Source: Candidatus Rikenella faecigallinarum (GTDB taxonomy: Bacteria > Bacteroidota > Bacteroidia > Bacteroidales > Rikenellaceae). Taken from it: a DNA stretch of 64,000 nt. The notes below the pieces were generated by a model that made no database searches, was not told the origin of the DNA, and saw nothing but the letters and a program-made list of their open reading frames with translations. The stretch is from positions 1 to 64,000 of the forward strand of contig DXHL01000021.1 of NCBI GenBank assembly GCA_019113395.1. The letters run 5' to 3'. The stretch's first letter is position 1. Every line of letters starts with the position of its first letter. Below are positions 55,284 to 63,821 of this stretch, piece by piece. A program made the position numbers and the translations under genes.

Positions 55284-57440
55284 CTACTCGTCCTTGTCCG
55301 TATCGGAGTAGGCCTTAAGCAGTTTATCCTGCACGTCGGAGGGCACCTGTTCGTATCCCACGAACTTCATCGTGTAGGTAGCCCGTCCTCCGGTCAGCGA
55401 ACTCAGCGACGTCGAATAACGGTTCATTTCGGCCAACGGCACCCGCGCCGTCAGGATTTCAAACCCTTTCTCACTGGTCATACCTTCAATCATGGCACGG
55501 CGGTTCTGAAGGTCGCTCATCACGTCACCCAACTTGTCACTCGGGGCAAGCACCTCGATTTGGTAAATCGGCTCCATGATTTTGGGCCCCGCATTGCGGA
55601 AAGCCTCTTTGAAGGCGTTACGCCCGGCCAGTTTGAACGAAATTTCGTTTGAATCCACCGGGTGCATCTTCCCGTCGTAGACCACCACGCGAATGTCGCG
55701 GGCATAGGAACCCGTCAGCGGTCCCTCTTCCATCTTCTCCATAATCCCTTTGAGGATGGCCGGCAGGAAACGGGCATCGATGGCCCCGCCCACAATAGCA
55801 CTGCAGAAGACCAGTTTACCGCCCCATTCGAGGTCTATTTCTTCGACCGACTTGATGTTCATGACCTGTTCGCGGCCGTCGATTTTGTATTTCGACGGTG
55901 CCGGCATTCCTTCGTAGTAGGGTTCAATCACCAGCGACACCTCGCCGAACTGACCCGCTCCGCCCGACTGTTTTTTGTGACGGTACGAGGCCGCTGCCGT
56001 TTTGGTGATGGTTTCGCGGTAGGGGATGCGCGGCGGGAAAAATTCAACCTCGATTTTATGCGTTCCGACCAACTGATTCTTGAGGATATTGAGGTGATGT
56101 TCGCCCTGTCCTGAAAGAATCGTTTGCTTGAGCTCTTTGGAATACTCAACGACAATAGAGGGGTCCTCGTAGGTTGCCCGCAACAGCAGTTCACCCAGTT
56201 TTTCGTCCTCGGCGCTGTTTTTGGCTTTGACAGCGGTACGGAAACGAGGCTGCGGGAACCCGATAAGGTTGATTTGCCAGTCGGCACCCGGACCGTTCAG
56301 CGTGTGGTTCACCCGCGTGGCCTTGAGCTTCACCGTACAACCGATATCGCCGGCACACAGTTCCGTTACCTTTGTCCGATTCCGCCCGGCACTGACAAAG
56401 ATTTGGCCGATTTTTTCCTTGTTGCCCGTCGCCATGTTGGTGAGTTCCATCCCTTCGGTGAGCGTCCCGCTGATGACACGGAAGAAGGCCACTTCACCCA
56501 GGTGCGGTTCGACTGCCGTTTTAAAGACAAATATCGACACGGGCCCATTCGCATCCGCCTGCACGTCGCCGCCTCCAATCAGTCGGAAGTTGGGAGCCTT
56601 GAGCGGTCCCGGAGCCACGTTGATGATAAATTCCATCAACCGTTTGACCCCGATATCTTTCCGCGCCGAGAGGCAGAAGACCGGTACCAGGTCGCGTTTG
56701 GCCAGCCCCAGTTTAATCCCCGAACGCATTTCATCCTGAGTCAGCGTCCCTTTTTCAAAATAGAGTTCCATCAGAGCCTCGTCATTTTCGGCCGCCGCTT
56801 CGACCAGCGCCTTGTTGAGCTCTTTGGCCCGTTCCATTTCGGAATCGGGGATGGGGAGCTCTTCGCGTTCGCCGTTATCGCCTTTGAAACGGTACATCTT
56901 CATCATCAGCACGTCGATAAAGCTGTCGAAACCGGGACCCGGATTCACCGGATACTGCACCACCACAATCGGGGCTTCGGAGTTTGCGCGCAACTCTTCG
57001 ATGGTCTGTTCCCAGTTGGCCTTTTCGGCATCGAGCTGATTGACGGCCGCAATCACCGGTTTTTCGTGCCGCCGGGCATAGCGTGCCTGTATCTCGGTCC
57101 CCACCTCAAAACCGTTCTGGGCATTGAGCAGCATCACCCCCACGTCGGCCACTTTGAACGACGAAAACAGCGTTCCGCAAAAATCATCGGCCCCCGGAGT
57201 ATCGATAACGTTCAGTTTGTAGCCGTTGAACTCGGTATAGAGTACCGTGGAATAGATGGAGTGTTTGTTTTGGTGTTCGATGTCGGTATAGTCGGACAGT
57301 GTGTTTTCACCCTCGACGGAGCCGCGGCGTTCGATGACTTTCCCTTCGTAGGCCATGGCTTCGACGAGGGTGGTCTTGCCTGCCCCCGAGGCGCCCAGCA
57401 GGACGATGTTTTTGATTTCGTTGGTGGGGTATTTTTTCAT
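55284..57440 (-). CDS. EF-G paralogue with altered GTPase site (EF-G2-like)
   Basis: The 718-residue protein has the full EF-G domain order I-V, starting MKKYPTNEIKNIVLLGASGA. Its G motifs differ from the fusA product: G1 is GASGAGKTT, the switch I RGIT motif is absent (HQNKHSIYSTV instead), G3 is DTPGADDF so the catalytic His is Ala84, and G4 is NQLD. A Bacteroides EF-G paralogue (EF-G2) has been reported to lack GTPase activity and to support growth in the gut under carbon limitation; this protein has the expected site changes. Domain IV still has the tip region (RHKKQSGGAGQFGEVSLVIE). No promoter with a perfect consensus was seen; a TATATTTA-like box lies near 57492-57499. Confidence 0.92.
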   Translation of the reverse strand: MKKYPTNEIKNIVLLGASGAGKTTLVEAMAYEGKVIERRGSVEGENTLSDYTDIEHQNKHSIYSTVLYTEFNGYKLNVIDTPGADDFCGTLFSSFKVADVGVMLLNAQNGFEVGTEIQARYARRHEKPVIAAVNQLDAEKANWEQTIEELRANSEAPIVVVQYPVNPGPGFDSFIDVLMMKMYRFKGDNGEREELPIPDSEMERAKELNKALVEAAAENDEALMELYFEKGTLTQDEMRSGIKLGLAKRDLVPVFCLSARKDIGVKRLMEFIINVAPGPLKAPNFRLIGGGDVQADANGPVSIFVFKTAVEPHLGEVAFFRVISGTLTEGMELTNMATGNKEKIGQIFVSAGRNRTKVTELCAGDIGCTVKLKATRVNHTLNGPGADWQINLIGFPQPRFRTAVKAKNSAEDEKLGELLLRATYEDPSIVVEYSKELKQTILSGQGEHHLNILKNQLVGTHKIEVEFFPPRIPYRETITKTAAASYRHKKQSGGAGQFGEVSLVIEPYYEGMPAPSKYKIDGREQVMNIKSVEEIDLEWGGKLVFCSAIVGGAIDARFLPAILKGIMEKMEEGPLTGSYARDIRVVVYDGKMHPVDSNEISFKLAGRNAFKEAFRNAGPKIMEPIYQIEVLAPSDKLGDVMSDLQNRRAMIEGMTSEKGFEILTARVPLAEMNRYSTSLSSLTGGRATYTMKFVGYEQVPSDVQDKLLKAYSDTDKDE

Positions 57441-57606
57441 AACGAGCGGGTTTTATGGGTTAATTTTCAAGAAACCCCTGCGGATTTCTGCCTATAAATA
57501 TAGAAAATAGATTTCAAAAGGCAGCTTGCCCGAATAAATAATTATTCAGGAGGGAGAATTTCGAAACAGAGAGGGTGGAGGAGAAAGATTTTCGCCCCGG
57601 TGAGCC

Positions 57607-58650
57607 TCAGATGCGGGCCAGCATCAGGAAGACCACGTAAAGGGTCACCACAATGACCAGATAGGTAGTGCGGGCTTTGGAGGGGGCAAGTCCCAAGAAA
57701 CGGTACTCCACGGCACCGTGCCGGCAGGCCGAGTAGCAGTCGCCGCAGAGGGTGCAGTTCAGGGCGGGTCGCCCGCGGTCGAGGTCACGCGCCGTGACGG
57801 CAGCGTGAGGACAGACGCGGGCGCACTGCATGCAGCGGGTGCAGCGGGTGCGCGAGAAGCGCAGCCGCACGGGGTTCAGCCATTTGACGAGGGAGACGAT
57901 GGCTCCCATGGGGCAGAAGAGGTTGCAGTGAATCATTTGGCGTTTTCGGGGCGAGACGAAGAGCACCAGGAGCCACCCGACAACGCCCCAGACCACCACA
58001 AGGGTTACCACAAGCCACCCGGGAGCCCCCAGCGTACGCAGGAGCCAGGCGACAACCCCGACCAGAATCACAGCCCCGAAACGCATGTACCACCGTCCGC
58101 GGACGGGCGGCGAAAAGGCTTTGAAGCCTTTTGCCGCCCGGGCGCGGTTCAGGTCGCAGCCTCCCATGTAGCAGAGGTGGCTGCACCAGGCGGGACCCGA
58201 GAGGAGGATGGTGGCCAGAAAAAGAATGGGCATAAAGGAGAGTTCACCGCGATAGACCCATCCTCCTTCGATAACCATCGGAATGGGGAAGTGGAGTTTG
58301 CCGGTCATCAGGAAGAGGGGCGAGAGGGTGAGCCCCAGGAGGAGTTGCCCGAAGAAGACACCCGCAAAGAGAAGCCACAGCCGTCTCCGCCAGCGAGGTG
58401 CCGTGGCGGGATTCAGGAATTTGCCCGTAAGCCAGAAGCCGAGCACGGCAGCTCCGGCAATTTGCAGCCATCCCAGTCCCGGCAGGAAACGGTCCAACAG
58501 GAGCAGGTCGAAACCGGCCATTCCGCGTGCCACGCTCAGCAGCACCGCAACAGCCGCCGCCACGGCGAGTGCCGGAAGATGATTTTTGAGAAAGGCCACA
58601 AAATTTTCTACTTTTACAGAGCACAAAAATAGCAAAAACGGTTGCTTCAT
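57607..58650 (-). CDS. membrane 4Fe-4S protein, NapH/NosR/YccM-like
   Basis: The 347-residue protein has about six membrane helices and Cys motifs on both sides. WCSHLCYMGGC and CNLFCPMG fit the NapH/NosR type (PWCSxxCPxG-like), then two ferredoxin motifs CTRCMQCARVCP and CTLCGDCYSACR bind two 4Fe-4S clusters. A last helix follows. Such proteins pass electrons between quinone or flavin partners and periplasmic or cytosolic enzymes. The partner is not evident: neighbours are the EF-G paralogue and an M24 aminopeptidase. The start at 58650 is the only one that keeps the first helix. Confidence 0.85.
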   Translation of the reverse strand: MKQPFLLFLCSVKVENFVAFLKNHLPALAVAAAVAVLLSVARGMAGFDLLLLDRFLPGLGWLQIAGAAVLGFWLTGKFLNPATAPRWRRRLWLLFAGVFFGQLLLGLTLSPLFLMTGKLHFPIPMVIEGGWVYRGELSFMPILFLATILLSGPAWCSHLCYMGGCDLNRARAAKGFKAFSPPVRGRWYMRFGAVILVGVVAWLLRTLGAPGWLVVTLVVVWGVVGWLLVLFVSPRKRQMIHCNLFCPMGAIVSLVKWLNPVRLRFSRTRCTRCMQCARVCPHAAVTARDLDRGRPALNCTLCGDCYSACRHGAVEYRFLGLAPSKARTTYLVIVVTLYVVFLMLARI

Positions 58651-58694
58651 ACGTTATATATACCAACAACCCGATTAAACATCCTCAACCGATT

Positions 58695-60086
58695 ATGTTT
58701 TCATCCGAAATCTATACCGCCCGTCGGGCGGCACTGCGCAAGAAAATCAAGAGCGGTCTGATTCTGCTGCCGGGCAACATCGATGCCTCGATTAACTACC
58801 CGGCCAACGCCTACGGTTTCCGCCAGGACAGCAATTTTCTCTACTATTTTGGTCTGTCACAGCCGGGTTTCGCGGGGGTTATCGACGTGGACCGCGACAC
58901 CGACTGCCTCTATGCGAACGAATGGACCATGGACGACCTGATATGGATGGGTCCGCAGCCCACCGTACGGGAACAGGCTGCCCGGGTCGGCGTCCAATCG
59001 GCCGGAAGCCTTCAGGAGCTCGCCGCCACCCTCAACAGCGCCATCAAGAAGGGGCGCAAGATTCATTTCGTACCGCCCTACCGCGCCGAGACCAAGCTCC
59101 AACTGTCAGCCTGGTTGGGGATTGCCGTCGAACGGCTCAAGGACCATGTATCGCGGGAGTTGATTCGCGCCATCGTCTCGATGCGCGAAATCAAACAGCC
59201 CGAAGAGATTGCCCAACTCGAAGAGGTAGCCCTCACCGGCTACAAGATGCACACCACCGCCATGCACCTCTGCCGCGAAGGGGTAAGCGAACTGGAGATT
59301 GCCACCGAGTTGGAACGCATTGCCGCTCAGGGTGGGGGACGCACCTCGTTCCGCAGCATCGTTTCGCAGCACGGCGAAACGCTCCACAACCTCAGCTACG
59401 AAGGACGGCTGCAGGAGGGGCGGCTGCTGCTGATTGACGCGGGAGCGGAGAATGCCATGGGCTACGCCAGCGACCACACCCGCACACTGCCCGTGGGCGG
59501 CCGTTTCACGACCCGGCAGCGCGAAATCTACGACATTGTACTGGCAGCCAACGCCTGCGGACAGAAACTCGCTGCACCGGGGGTTACCTACCAGAGTGTT
59601 CATCAGGCAGCCATGCAGGTCATTGCCGAAGGGCTGACGGCTCTCGGGCTGATGCGCGGCGACCCTGCCGAAGCCGTAGCTGCCGGAGCGGCGGCTCTTT
59701 TCATGCCCCACGGCCTGGGACACCAAATGGGGCTCGACGTCCACGACATGGAGGGATTGGGCGAAAAATATGTGGGATACGACGATGCCACCTCGCGCAG
59801 CACCCAGTTCGGGCTGAGCGCCTTGCGCATGGGCAAAGCCCTGCGGCCGGGACACGTCCTGACCGTCGAACCGGGCATCTACTTTATCCCGGCGCTGATT
59901 GAAAAGTGGGAACGCGAGCACATCAACTCGGCCTTTATCAACTTCCCGAAACTGCACGCCTATTTCGATTTCGGCGGCATCCGTCTGGAGGACAACATCC
60001 TGATAACCCCCACCGGCAACCGCCTGATAAGCAAACACCGCCCGCCGATAACCCCCGACGAGGTCGAAGCAGCCATGGCGCAATAG
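58695..60086 (+). CDS. pepP: Xaa-Pro aminopeptidase (M24B)
   Basis: The 463-residue protein has the N-terminal AMP_N domain (about 1-140, YPANAYGFRQDSNFLYYFGL) and the creatinase/aminopeptidase P domain. The metal ligands are seen: Asp in LIDAGAEN, Asp in SDHTRTLP, His in PHGLGHQMGLDVHD, Glu in TVEPGIYF and Glu in GIRLEDN. It removes N-terminal residues preceding proline and is probably cytosolic because there is no signal. The divergent ferredoxin-like gene is 44 nt away. The rfbC gene follows 41 nt later, so the two may be cotranscribed. Confidence 0.93.
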   Translation: MFSSEIYTARRAALRKKIKSGLILLPGNIDASINYPANAYGFRQDSNFLYYFGLSQPGFAGVIDVDRDTDCLYANEWTMDDLIWMGPQPTVREQAARVGVQSAGSLQELAATLNSAIKKGRKIHFVPPYRAETKLQLSAWLGIAVERLKDHVSRELIRAIVSMREIKQPEEIAQLEEVALTGYKMHTTAMHLCREGVSELEIATELERIAAQGGGRTSFRSIVSQHGETLHNLSYEGRLQEGRLLLIDAGAENAMGYASDHTRTLPVGGRFTTRQREIYDIVLAANACGQKLAAPGVTYQSVHQAAMQVIAEGLTALGLMRGDPAEAVAAGAAALFMPHGLGHQMGLDVHDMEGLGEKYVGYDDATSRSTQFGLSALRMGKALRPGHVLTVEPGIYFIPALIEKWEREHINSAFINFPKLHAYFDFGGIRLEDNILITPTGNRLISKHRPPITPDEVEAAMAQ

Positions 60087-60127
60087 CGGCGGGTTCACAC
60101 CCAACACCTACTTGAAACGACAACGCA

Positions 60128-60706
60128 ATGAGCACTCTGAAAAAGTTCAGAAAAACCGAAACCCCTATCGAAGGACTTATCGTTATCGACCCGACCGTCT
60201 TCGGCGACGAACGGGGCTTCTTCATGGAGACCTACGCCAAACGTGACTATGACGAGCTGTTCGGCGGCTCGGTCGAGTTCGTCCAGGACAACCACAGCAA
60301 ATCGCGACGCGGCGTGTTGCGCGGGCTGCACTTTCAGACCCAACATGCACAGGGAAAACTGATTCGGGTGGTGGCAGGAGCCGTCTACGACGTGGCGGTA
60401 GACCTGCGGGCAGGCAGTCCGACCTACGGCCAGTGGTACGGCGTGGAGCTCTCGGCCGAAAACAAACGCCAGTTCTACGTACCGCCTCACTTTGCCCACG
60501 GTTTTCTGACCTTGGCCGACGGAACGGAGTTTCTCTACAAATGTACGGACTACTACCATCCGGAGTTTGACGGCGGTGTGCGGTGGAACGACCCGACCAT
60601 CGGAGTGGACTGGCGGTTGGAACACTACGGACTGACCATGGATGAGTTATTGCTGTCAGAGAAGGACCGGGTGCAGCCGTTGTTGAGCGAGTTGCAGGGC
60701 ATGTAG
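60128..60706 (+). CDS. rfbC: dTDP-4-dehydrorhamnose 3,5-epimerase
   Basis: The 192-residue protein is a RmlC cupin: PTVFGDERGFFMETYAKRDY, then KSRRGVLRGLHFQTQHAQGK with the catalytic His, and the typical FYVPPHFAHGFLTLADGTEF. It epimerises C3 and C5 of dTDP-4-keto-6-deoxyglucose on the way to dTDP-L-rhamnose. rfbA is 21 kb away at 38354 and rfbB/rfbD are not in the window. Confidence 0.95.
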   Translation: MSTLKKFRKTETPIEGLIVIDPTVFGDERGFFMETYAKRDYDELFGGSVEFVQDNHSKSRRGVLRGLHFQTQHAQGKLIRVVAGAVYDVAVDLRAGSPTYGQWYGVELSAENKRQFYVPPHFAHGFLTLADGTEFLYKCTDYYHPEFDGGVRWNDPTIGVDWRLEHYGLTMDELLLSEKDRVQPLLSELQGM

Positions 60707-60726
60707 GGGCGTCGTGCGCCTGATAC

Positions 60727-60780
60727 AGTTTGGGGTTCGGAGGCAGAAAACTGCGGTTTTCTGCCTCCGAACCCCAAACT
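60727..60780. terminator. bidirectional terminator between rfbC and dprA
   Basis: A perfect 25-bp stem (60727-60751 with 60756-60780), loop TGCG, lies between the convergent stops at 60706 and 60794. T-runs are weak on both sides, but the stem is very strong. Confidence 0.8.
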
Positions 60781-60793
60781 ATTTCCCGACCCC

Positions 60794-61873
60794 TCACACC
60801 TTGTAAAAACACCGATACACATCCACCGCCACCAGCCCCTTTGCCCGCAACTGCCCCACCAGACTCGACGCCTCCCACAACGGCACCTCCCACCGCTCGG
60901 CCAACTGCTCGGCATCCAACCGTTCGCCGTCGGGCATCGCCTCGTAGGCCCGCCGCAACCGCGGCGACAACTCCGCCACAGCCACCGGCTTCGGCACACT
61001 CCGTTTCCACCCCAACGTATCGGCCAAATCCTCCGCACTCTGATACATAATGGCTTTGCTCGACCGTATCAGCATATTGGTCCCCTCGTTCATCGGTACT
61101 CCAATCGGCCCCGGCAGGGCAAACAGTTCCTTCCCGTATCCGGCCGCAATGTCGGCCGTCACCAGCGAGCCGCCCTTCGCGGCCGACTCCACCACAATCG
61201 TAGCCTGACTGAGCCCCGCCACCAGTCGGTTGCGGCTCAGGAAACTGGCCTTGTCAATCACGCTCCCCGGCGGACGGTCCGAGACGATGGCACCTCCGGC
61301 CGAGAGAATCTGTCGTGCCAGGTAGTAGTGGCTTTGCGGCACAATGTCATCGACCCACCCCGCCATAATGGCCACCGTTTTCAAACGGTATTGCAACGCG
61401 GCCGCATGAGCCGCCTTGTCGATACCGAAAGCCAGTCCGCTGACAATCACCGTATCGGGGAAGAGCATCGCCACATCCCGCACCACCATGCCCGTAGCGG
61501 TAATCCCTGCGCTGGAGGCTTTGCGGGTTCCCACCACCGAGAGCCAATGGCCGCTGTTAAAGTCTATATTTCCCCGGACGTACAACACGCACGGTGCATC
61601 GACACACTCGGCAAAAGCCTGCGGGAAATCCGCCTCGCCACGGGTCAGCACCCGTATCCCGGCGTGTTCACAATGGTCCAGAATGCTCTCCGCCTGCGAC
61701 AGGGTGGTGCCACCGACTATCTCCTGCGCTGCTTTCAGGGAGGCTCCCGCCGCTATCAACTCCTCCACATCGGCTGTCATGGCGCGTTCGGCCGAACCGA
61801 ACGTGTCCAGCAACAACCGCATGTTTTTGGGTCCCACATGCGGCAACAGGGAGAGTGCAACAGCATATTTCAT
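60794..61873 (-). CDS. dprA: DNA-processing protein DprA
   Basis: The ATG at 61873 gives 359 residues starting MKYAVALSLLPHVGPKNMRL (an upstream extension lies outside the natural start). A helix-hairpin-like N-terminus precedes the Rossmann-fold DprA core: LSVVGTRKASSAGITATGMV, VSGLAFGIDKAAHAAAL, FLSRNRLVAGLSQATIVVES and AAKGGSLVTADIAAGYGKEL. A winged-helix domain forms the C-terminus (LDAEQLAERWEVPLWEASSL). DprA loads RecA on incoming single-stranded DNA during transformation. It is divergent from the beta-lactamase gene. Confidence 0.95.
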   Translation of the reverse strand: MKYAVALSLLPHVGPKNMRLLLDTFGSAERAMTADVEELIAAGASLKAAQEIVGGTTLSQAESILDHCEHAGIRVLTRGEADFPQAFAECVDAPCVLYVRGNIDFNSGHWLSVVGTRKASSAGITATGMVVRDVAMLFPDTVIVSGLAFGIDKAAHAAALQYRLKTVAIMAGWVDDIVPQSHYYLARQILSAGGAIVSDRPPGSVIDKASFLSRNRLVAGLSQATIVVESAAKGGSLVTADIAAGYGKELFALPGPIGVPMNEGTNMLIRSSKAIMYQSAEDLADTLGWKRSVPKPVAVAELSPRLRRAYEAMPDGERLDAEQLAERWEVPLWEASSLVGQLRAKGLVAVDVYRCFYKV

Positions 61874-61941
61874 TGGGATAAAGGTAGTGATTTTCGCGGA
61901 CGTACCGCATGGCCCGGCCTTGGAACGAACACTCCCTGCCC

Positions 61942-61967
61942 AAATTAGCTGAAATTCGCTAATTTTG
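61942..61967. promoter_or_regulatory. inverted repeat and -7 box between dprA and beta-lactamase genes
   Basis: AAATTAGC at 61942-61949 and GCTAATTT at 61958-61965 form an 8-bp inverted repeat with an 8-nt spacer; the right arm overlaps TAATTTTG (61960-61967), which fits a plus-strand -7 box. This could be an operator for the divergent genes. The following 88 nt to the ATG at 62056 form the leader. Confidence 0.45.
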
Positions 61968-62055
61968 AGAGACCGAGTCAGGAAAAAGGTGTTCAATCGC
62001 CTGCTGCGGGAAAAAACCGCACGCATCATCCGGCCGAAACAACCCCACAAATCGC

Positions 62056-62982
62056 ATGAAACAACAGTCTCTGCTCCGTCCCCGAACCAAAAAGAGATGG
62101 CAGTCCCTCTGCACGGTCAGTGCCCTATTGATACTATTGTGTGCCAACCCGACGCAGGCCTGCGGAGAGCTTCCTGCCAATAAAATACGCCGCATCGTCC
62201 GCCACAAAAAGGCTGACATCGGCATCGCACTACGATACAAAGACCAGGCCTTCGCACTCGCAGATACACCGGTCTACCCCCTGATGAGCGTATTCAAGGT
62301 GCACGTTGCCATGGCTGCACTGCACAAGATGGAACATGTGCATATTGCACTGGACGATTCGGTCACCGTCGGCCCCGAATACTGGCACCCCGACACATAC
62401 AGCCCGATGCGGGACCAAGCCCCAAATATCGCTACCCGTCACACCACCTATCGGGAGTTGCTGACCTACACCGTGTCGCACAGCGACAACAATACCTGTG
62501 ACTTTCTGATTGACTTTGCGGGAGGCATTGACCGAGTGGATGCCTATATCCGCAGCCTGGGGATTGACGCTTTTCAGCTGACCGAAACGGAAAAGACCAT
62601 GCACGAGGACATCCTGAACTGCTACGACAATCGAAGCAGTCCGTTGGCAGTGGTGCAGTTGCTGGAGAAACTCTACACCGAACCGTTGCTGACTGCTGAA
62701 CATTTCCGTTTTTTGGAGCATCTGTTACTGACCTGTTCCACCGGACAGAACAAACTGAAAGCCGGCCTGCCGCCCCACATTCCCCTGGCACACAAAACCG
62801 GCCATTCCGACCGTACCGCCGAGGGAGTTATGATAGGAGATACCGATGTCGGAGTTATCTACCTGCCCAACGGTGAGCGATGCTATCTGGCAGTGCTGGT
62901 CAAAGACTCCCGGGAGCATGAGGCCACCCATGCACGCATCATGGCGCGTGTGGCACGGATCATCTACCGCAGCCTGAGATAG
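62056..62982 (+). CDS. class A beta-lactamase, subclass A2-like
   Basis: The 308-residue protein has a basic start (MKQQSLLRPRTKKRWQSLCT), a hydrophobic signal and a possible lipobox at TQAC36. The class A motifs are all present: Ser78-Val-Phe-Lys81 (SxxK), Ser143-Asp-Asn145 (SDN), Glu179 in EKTMH (Glu166-type general base with the ExxMH form of subclass A2), and Lys247-Thr-Gly249 (KTG). The family hydrolyses penicillins and cephalosporins in the periplasm. It resembles the Bacteroidetes CfxA/CblA/CepA/PER group, but I cannot place it in a named subgroup. No mobile element signs flank it, so it may be a resident chromosomal gene. Confidence 0.9.
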   Translation: MKQQSLLRPRTKKRWQSLCTVSALLILLCANPTQACGELPANKIRRIVRHKKADIGIALRYKDQAFALADTPVYPLMSVFKVHVAMAALHKMEHVHIALDDSVTVGPEYWHPDTYSPMRDQAPNIATRHTTYRELLTYTVSHSDNNTCDFLIDFAGGIDRVDAYIRSLGIDAFQLTETEKTMHEDILNCYDNRSSPLAVVQLLEKLYTEPLLTAEHFRFLEHLLLTCSTGQNKLKAGLPPHIPLAHKTGHSDRTAEGVMIGDTDVGVIYLPNGERCYLAVLVKDSREHEATHARIMARVARIIYRSLR

Positions 62983-63122
62983 CCGGAACCACACCCAATA
63001 GCCCACCATCAGAGAGTTCACGACAAGCCCCTACCCAAACGAAACACCTGCACAGTCCCCATTCTCCTGGACGAACGCATCGGACTGTCGCCACACCCGC
63101 GAAAATGTGTAACTTTACCCCC

Positions 63123-63821
63123 ATGGCACTATTAACTTCTGAGATGCCGCTCAGCACGGCCCTCGAACTACATCCGACACTCATTCCGCTGGTCAGCCGC
63201 TTCGGCATACGGCTCGGGCTGGGCGAGAAATCCGTGGCTGCCGTCTGCGCCGAACACCACATGGAACCCGGATTCCTGCTGACCCTCATGAATACCTATC
63301 TGTTCGAAGAGTACTTTCCCGAGCAGAAACTCAAATCGTTCCACGTCAGCCAACTGGTCGATTACCTCGACAAAACCAACGCCTACTACCTCCACCAACA
63401 GCTGCCCAACATCGAGCGGCACCTCGGGTCGCTCATCGCCAGCGGCGGCGGAGAGAATAAAAATCTGGCCCTTATCGGTCGTTTTTTTGCCCGCTTCAAG
63501 GAGAGCCTGACCGCCTCGATTGAGTACGATACCCGGGAGTGGTTCCCCTATTGTCTGGCGCTGAGCCGTGGCGAGGCACAGCCGACACTCGCCGTCACCC
63601 CTCCCCCGCTCCAGACCGACAACGAGGACGAAGACCCGGCCGTCAGCCTGCTGCGCGACCTGCGCAGCATCATGGTACGACACCTCGGCGGAGAGTACAA
63701 CGACAACTTGGCCTATGCCGTAATATTCGCCCTGGACAGCATCGAGCACGACATCCGCCAGCACAACCGCATTCGCAACCGTATCCTAACCCCCGTTATC
63801 CACGCCTTATGCCACGCATAG
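63123..63821 (+). CDS. hemerythrin-like domain protein
   Basis: I choose the ATG at 63123 (232 residues); an ATG at 63105 would add 6 residues but overlaps a TAACTTTA promoter-like box at 63110-63117. The first 60 residues (ALELHPTLIPLVSRFGIRLG) resemble the DUF542/ScdA-like helix domain, here without its Cys pair. Residues about 75-225 form a four-helix hemerythrin-like domain with His in YYLHQQLPNIERHLG, EYDTREWFPYC and QHNRIRNRILTP; not all iron ligands are obvious. RIC/ScdA-type proteins repair iron clusters after nitrosative or oxidative stress. It overlaps the next gene by 13 nt, so the two are an operon. Confidence 0.75.
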   Translation: MALLTSEMPLSTALELHPTLIPLVSRFGIRLGLGEKSVAAVCAEHHMEPGFLLTLMNTYLFEEYFPEQKLKSFHVSQLVDYLDKTNAYYLHQQLPNIERHLGSLIASGGGENKNLALIGRFFARFKESLTASIEYDTREWFPYCLALSRGEAQPTLAVTPPPLQTDNEDEDPAVSLLRDLRSIMVRHLGGEYNDNLAYAVIFALDSIEHDIRQHNRIRNRILTPVIHALCHA

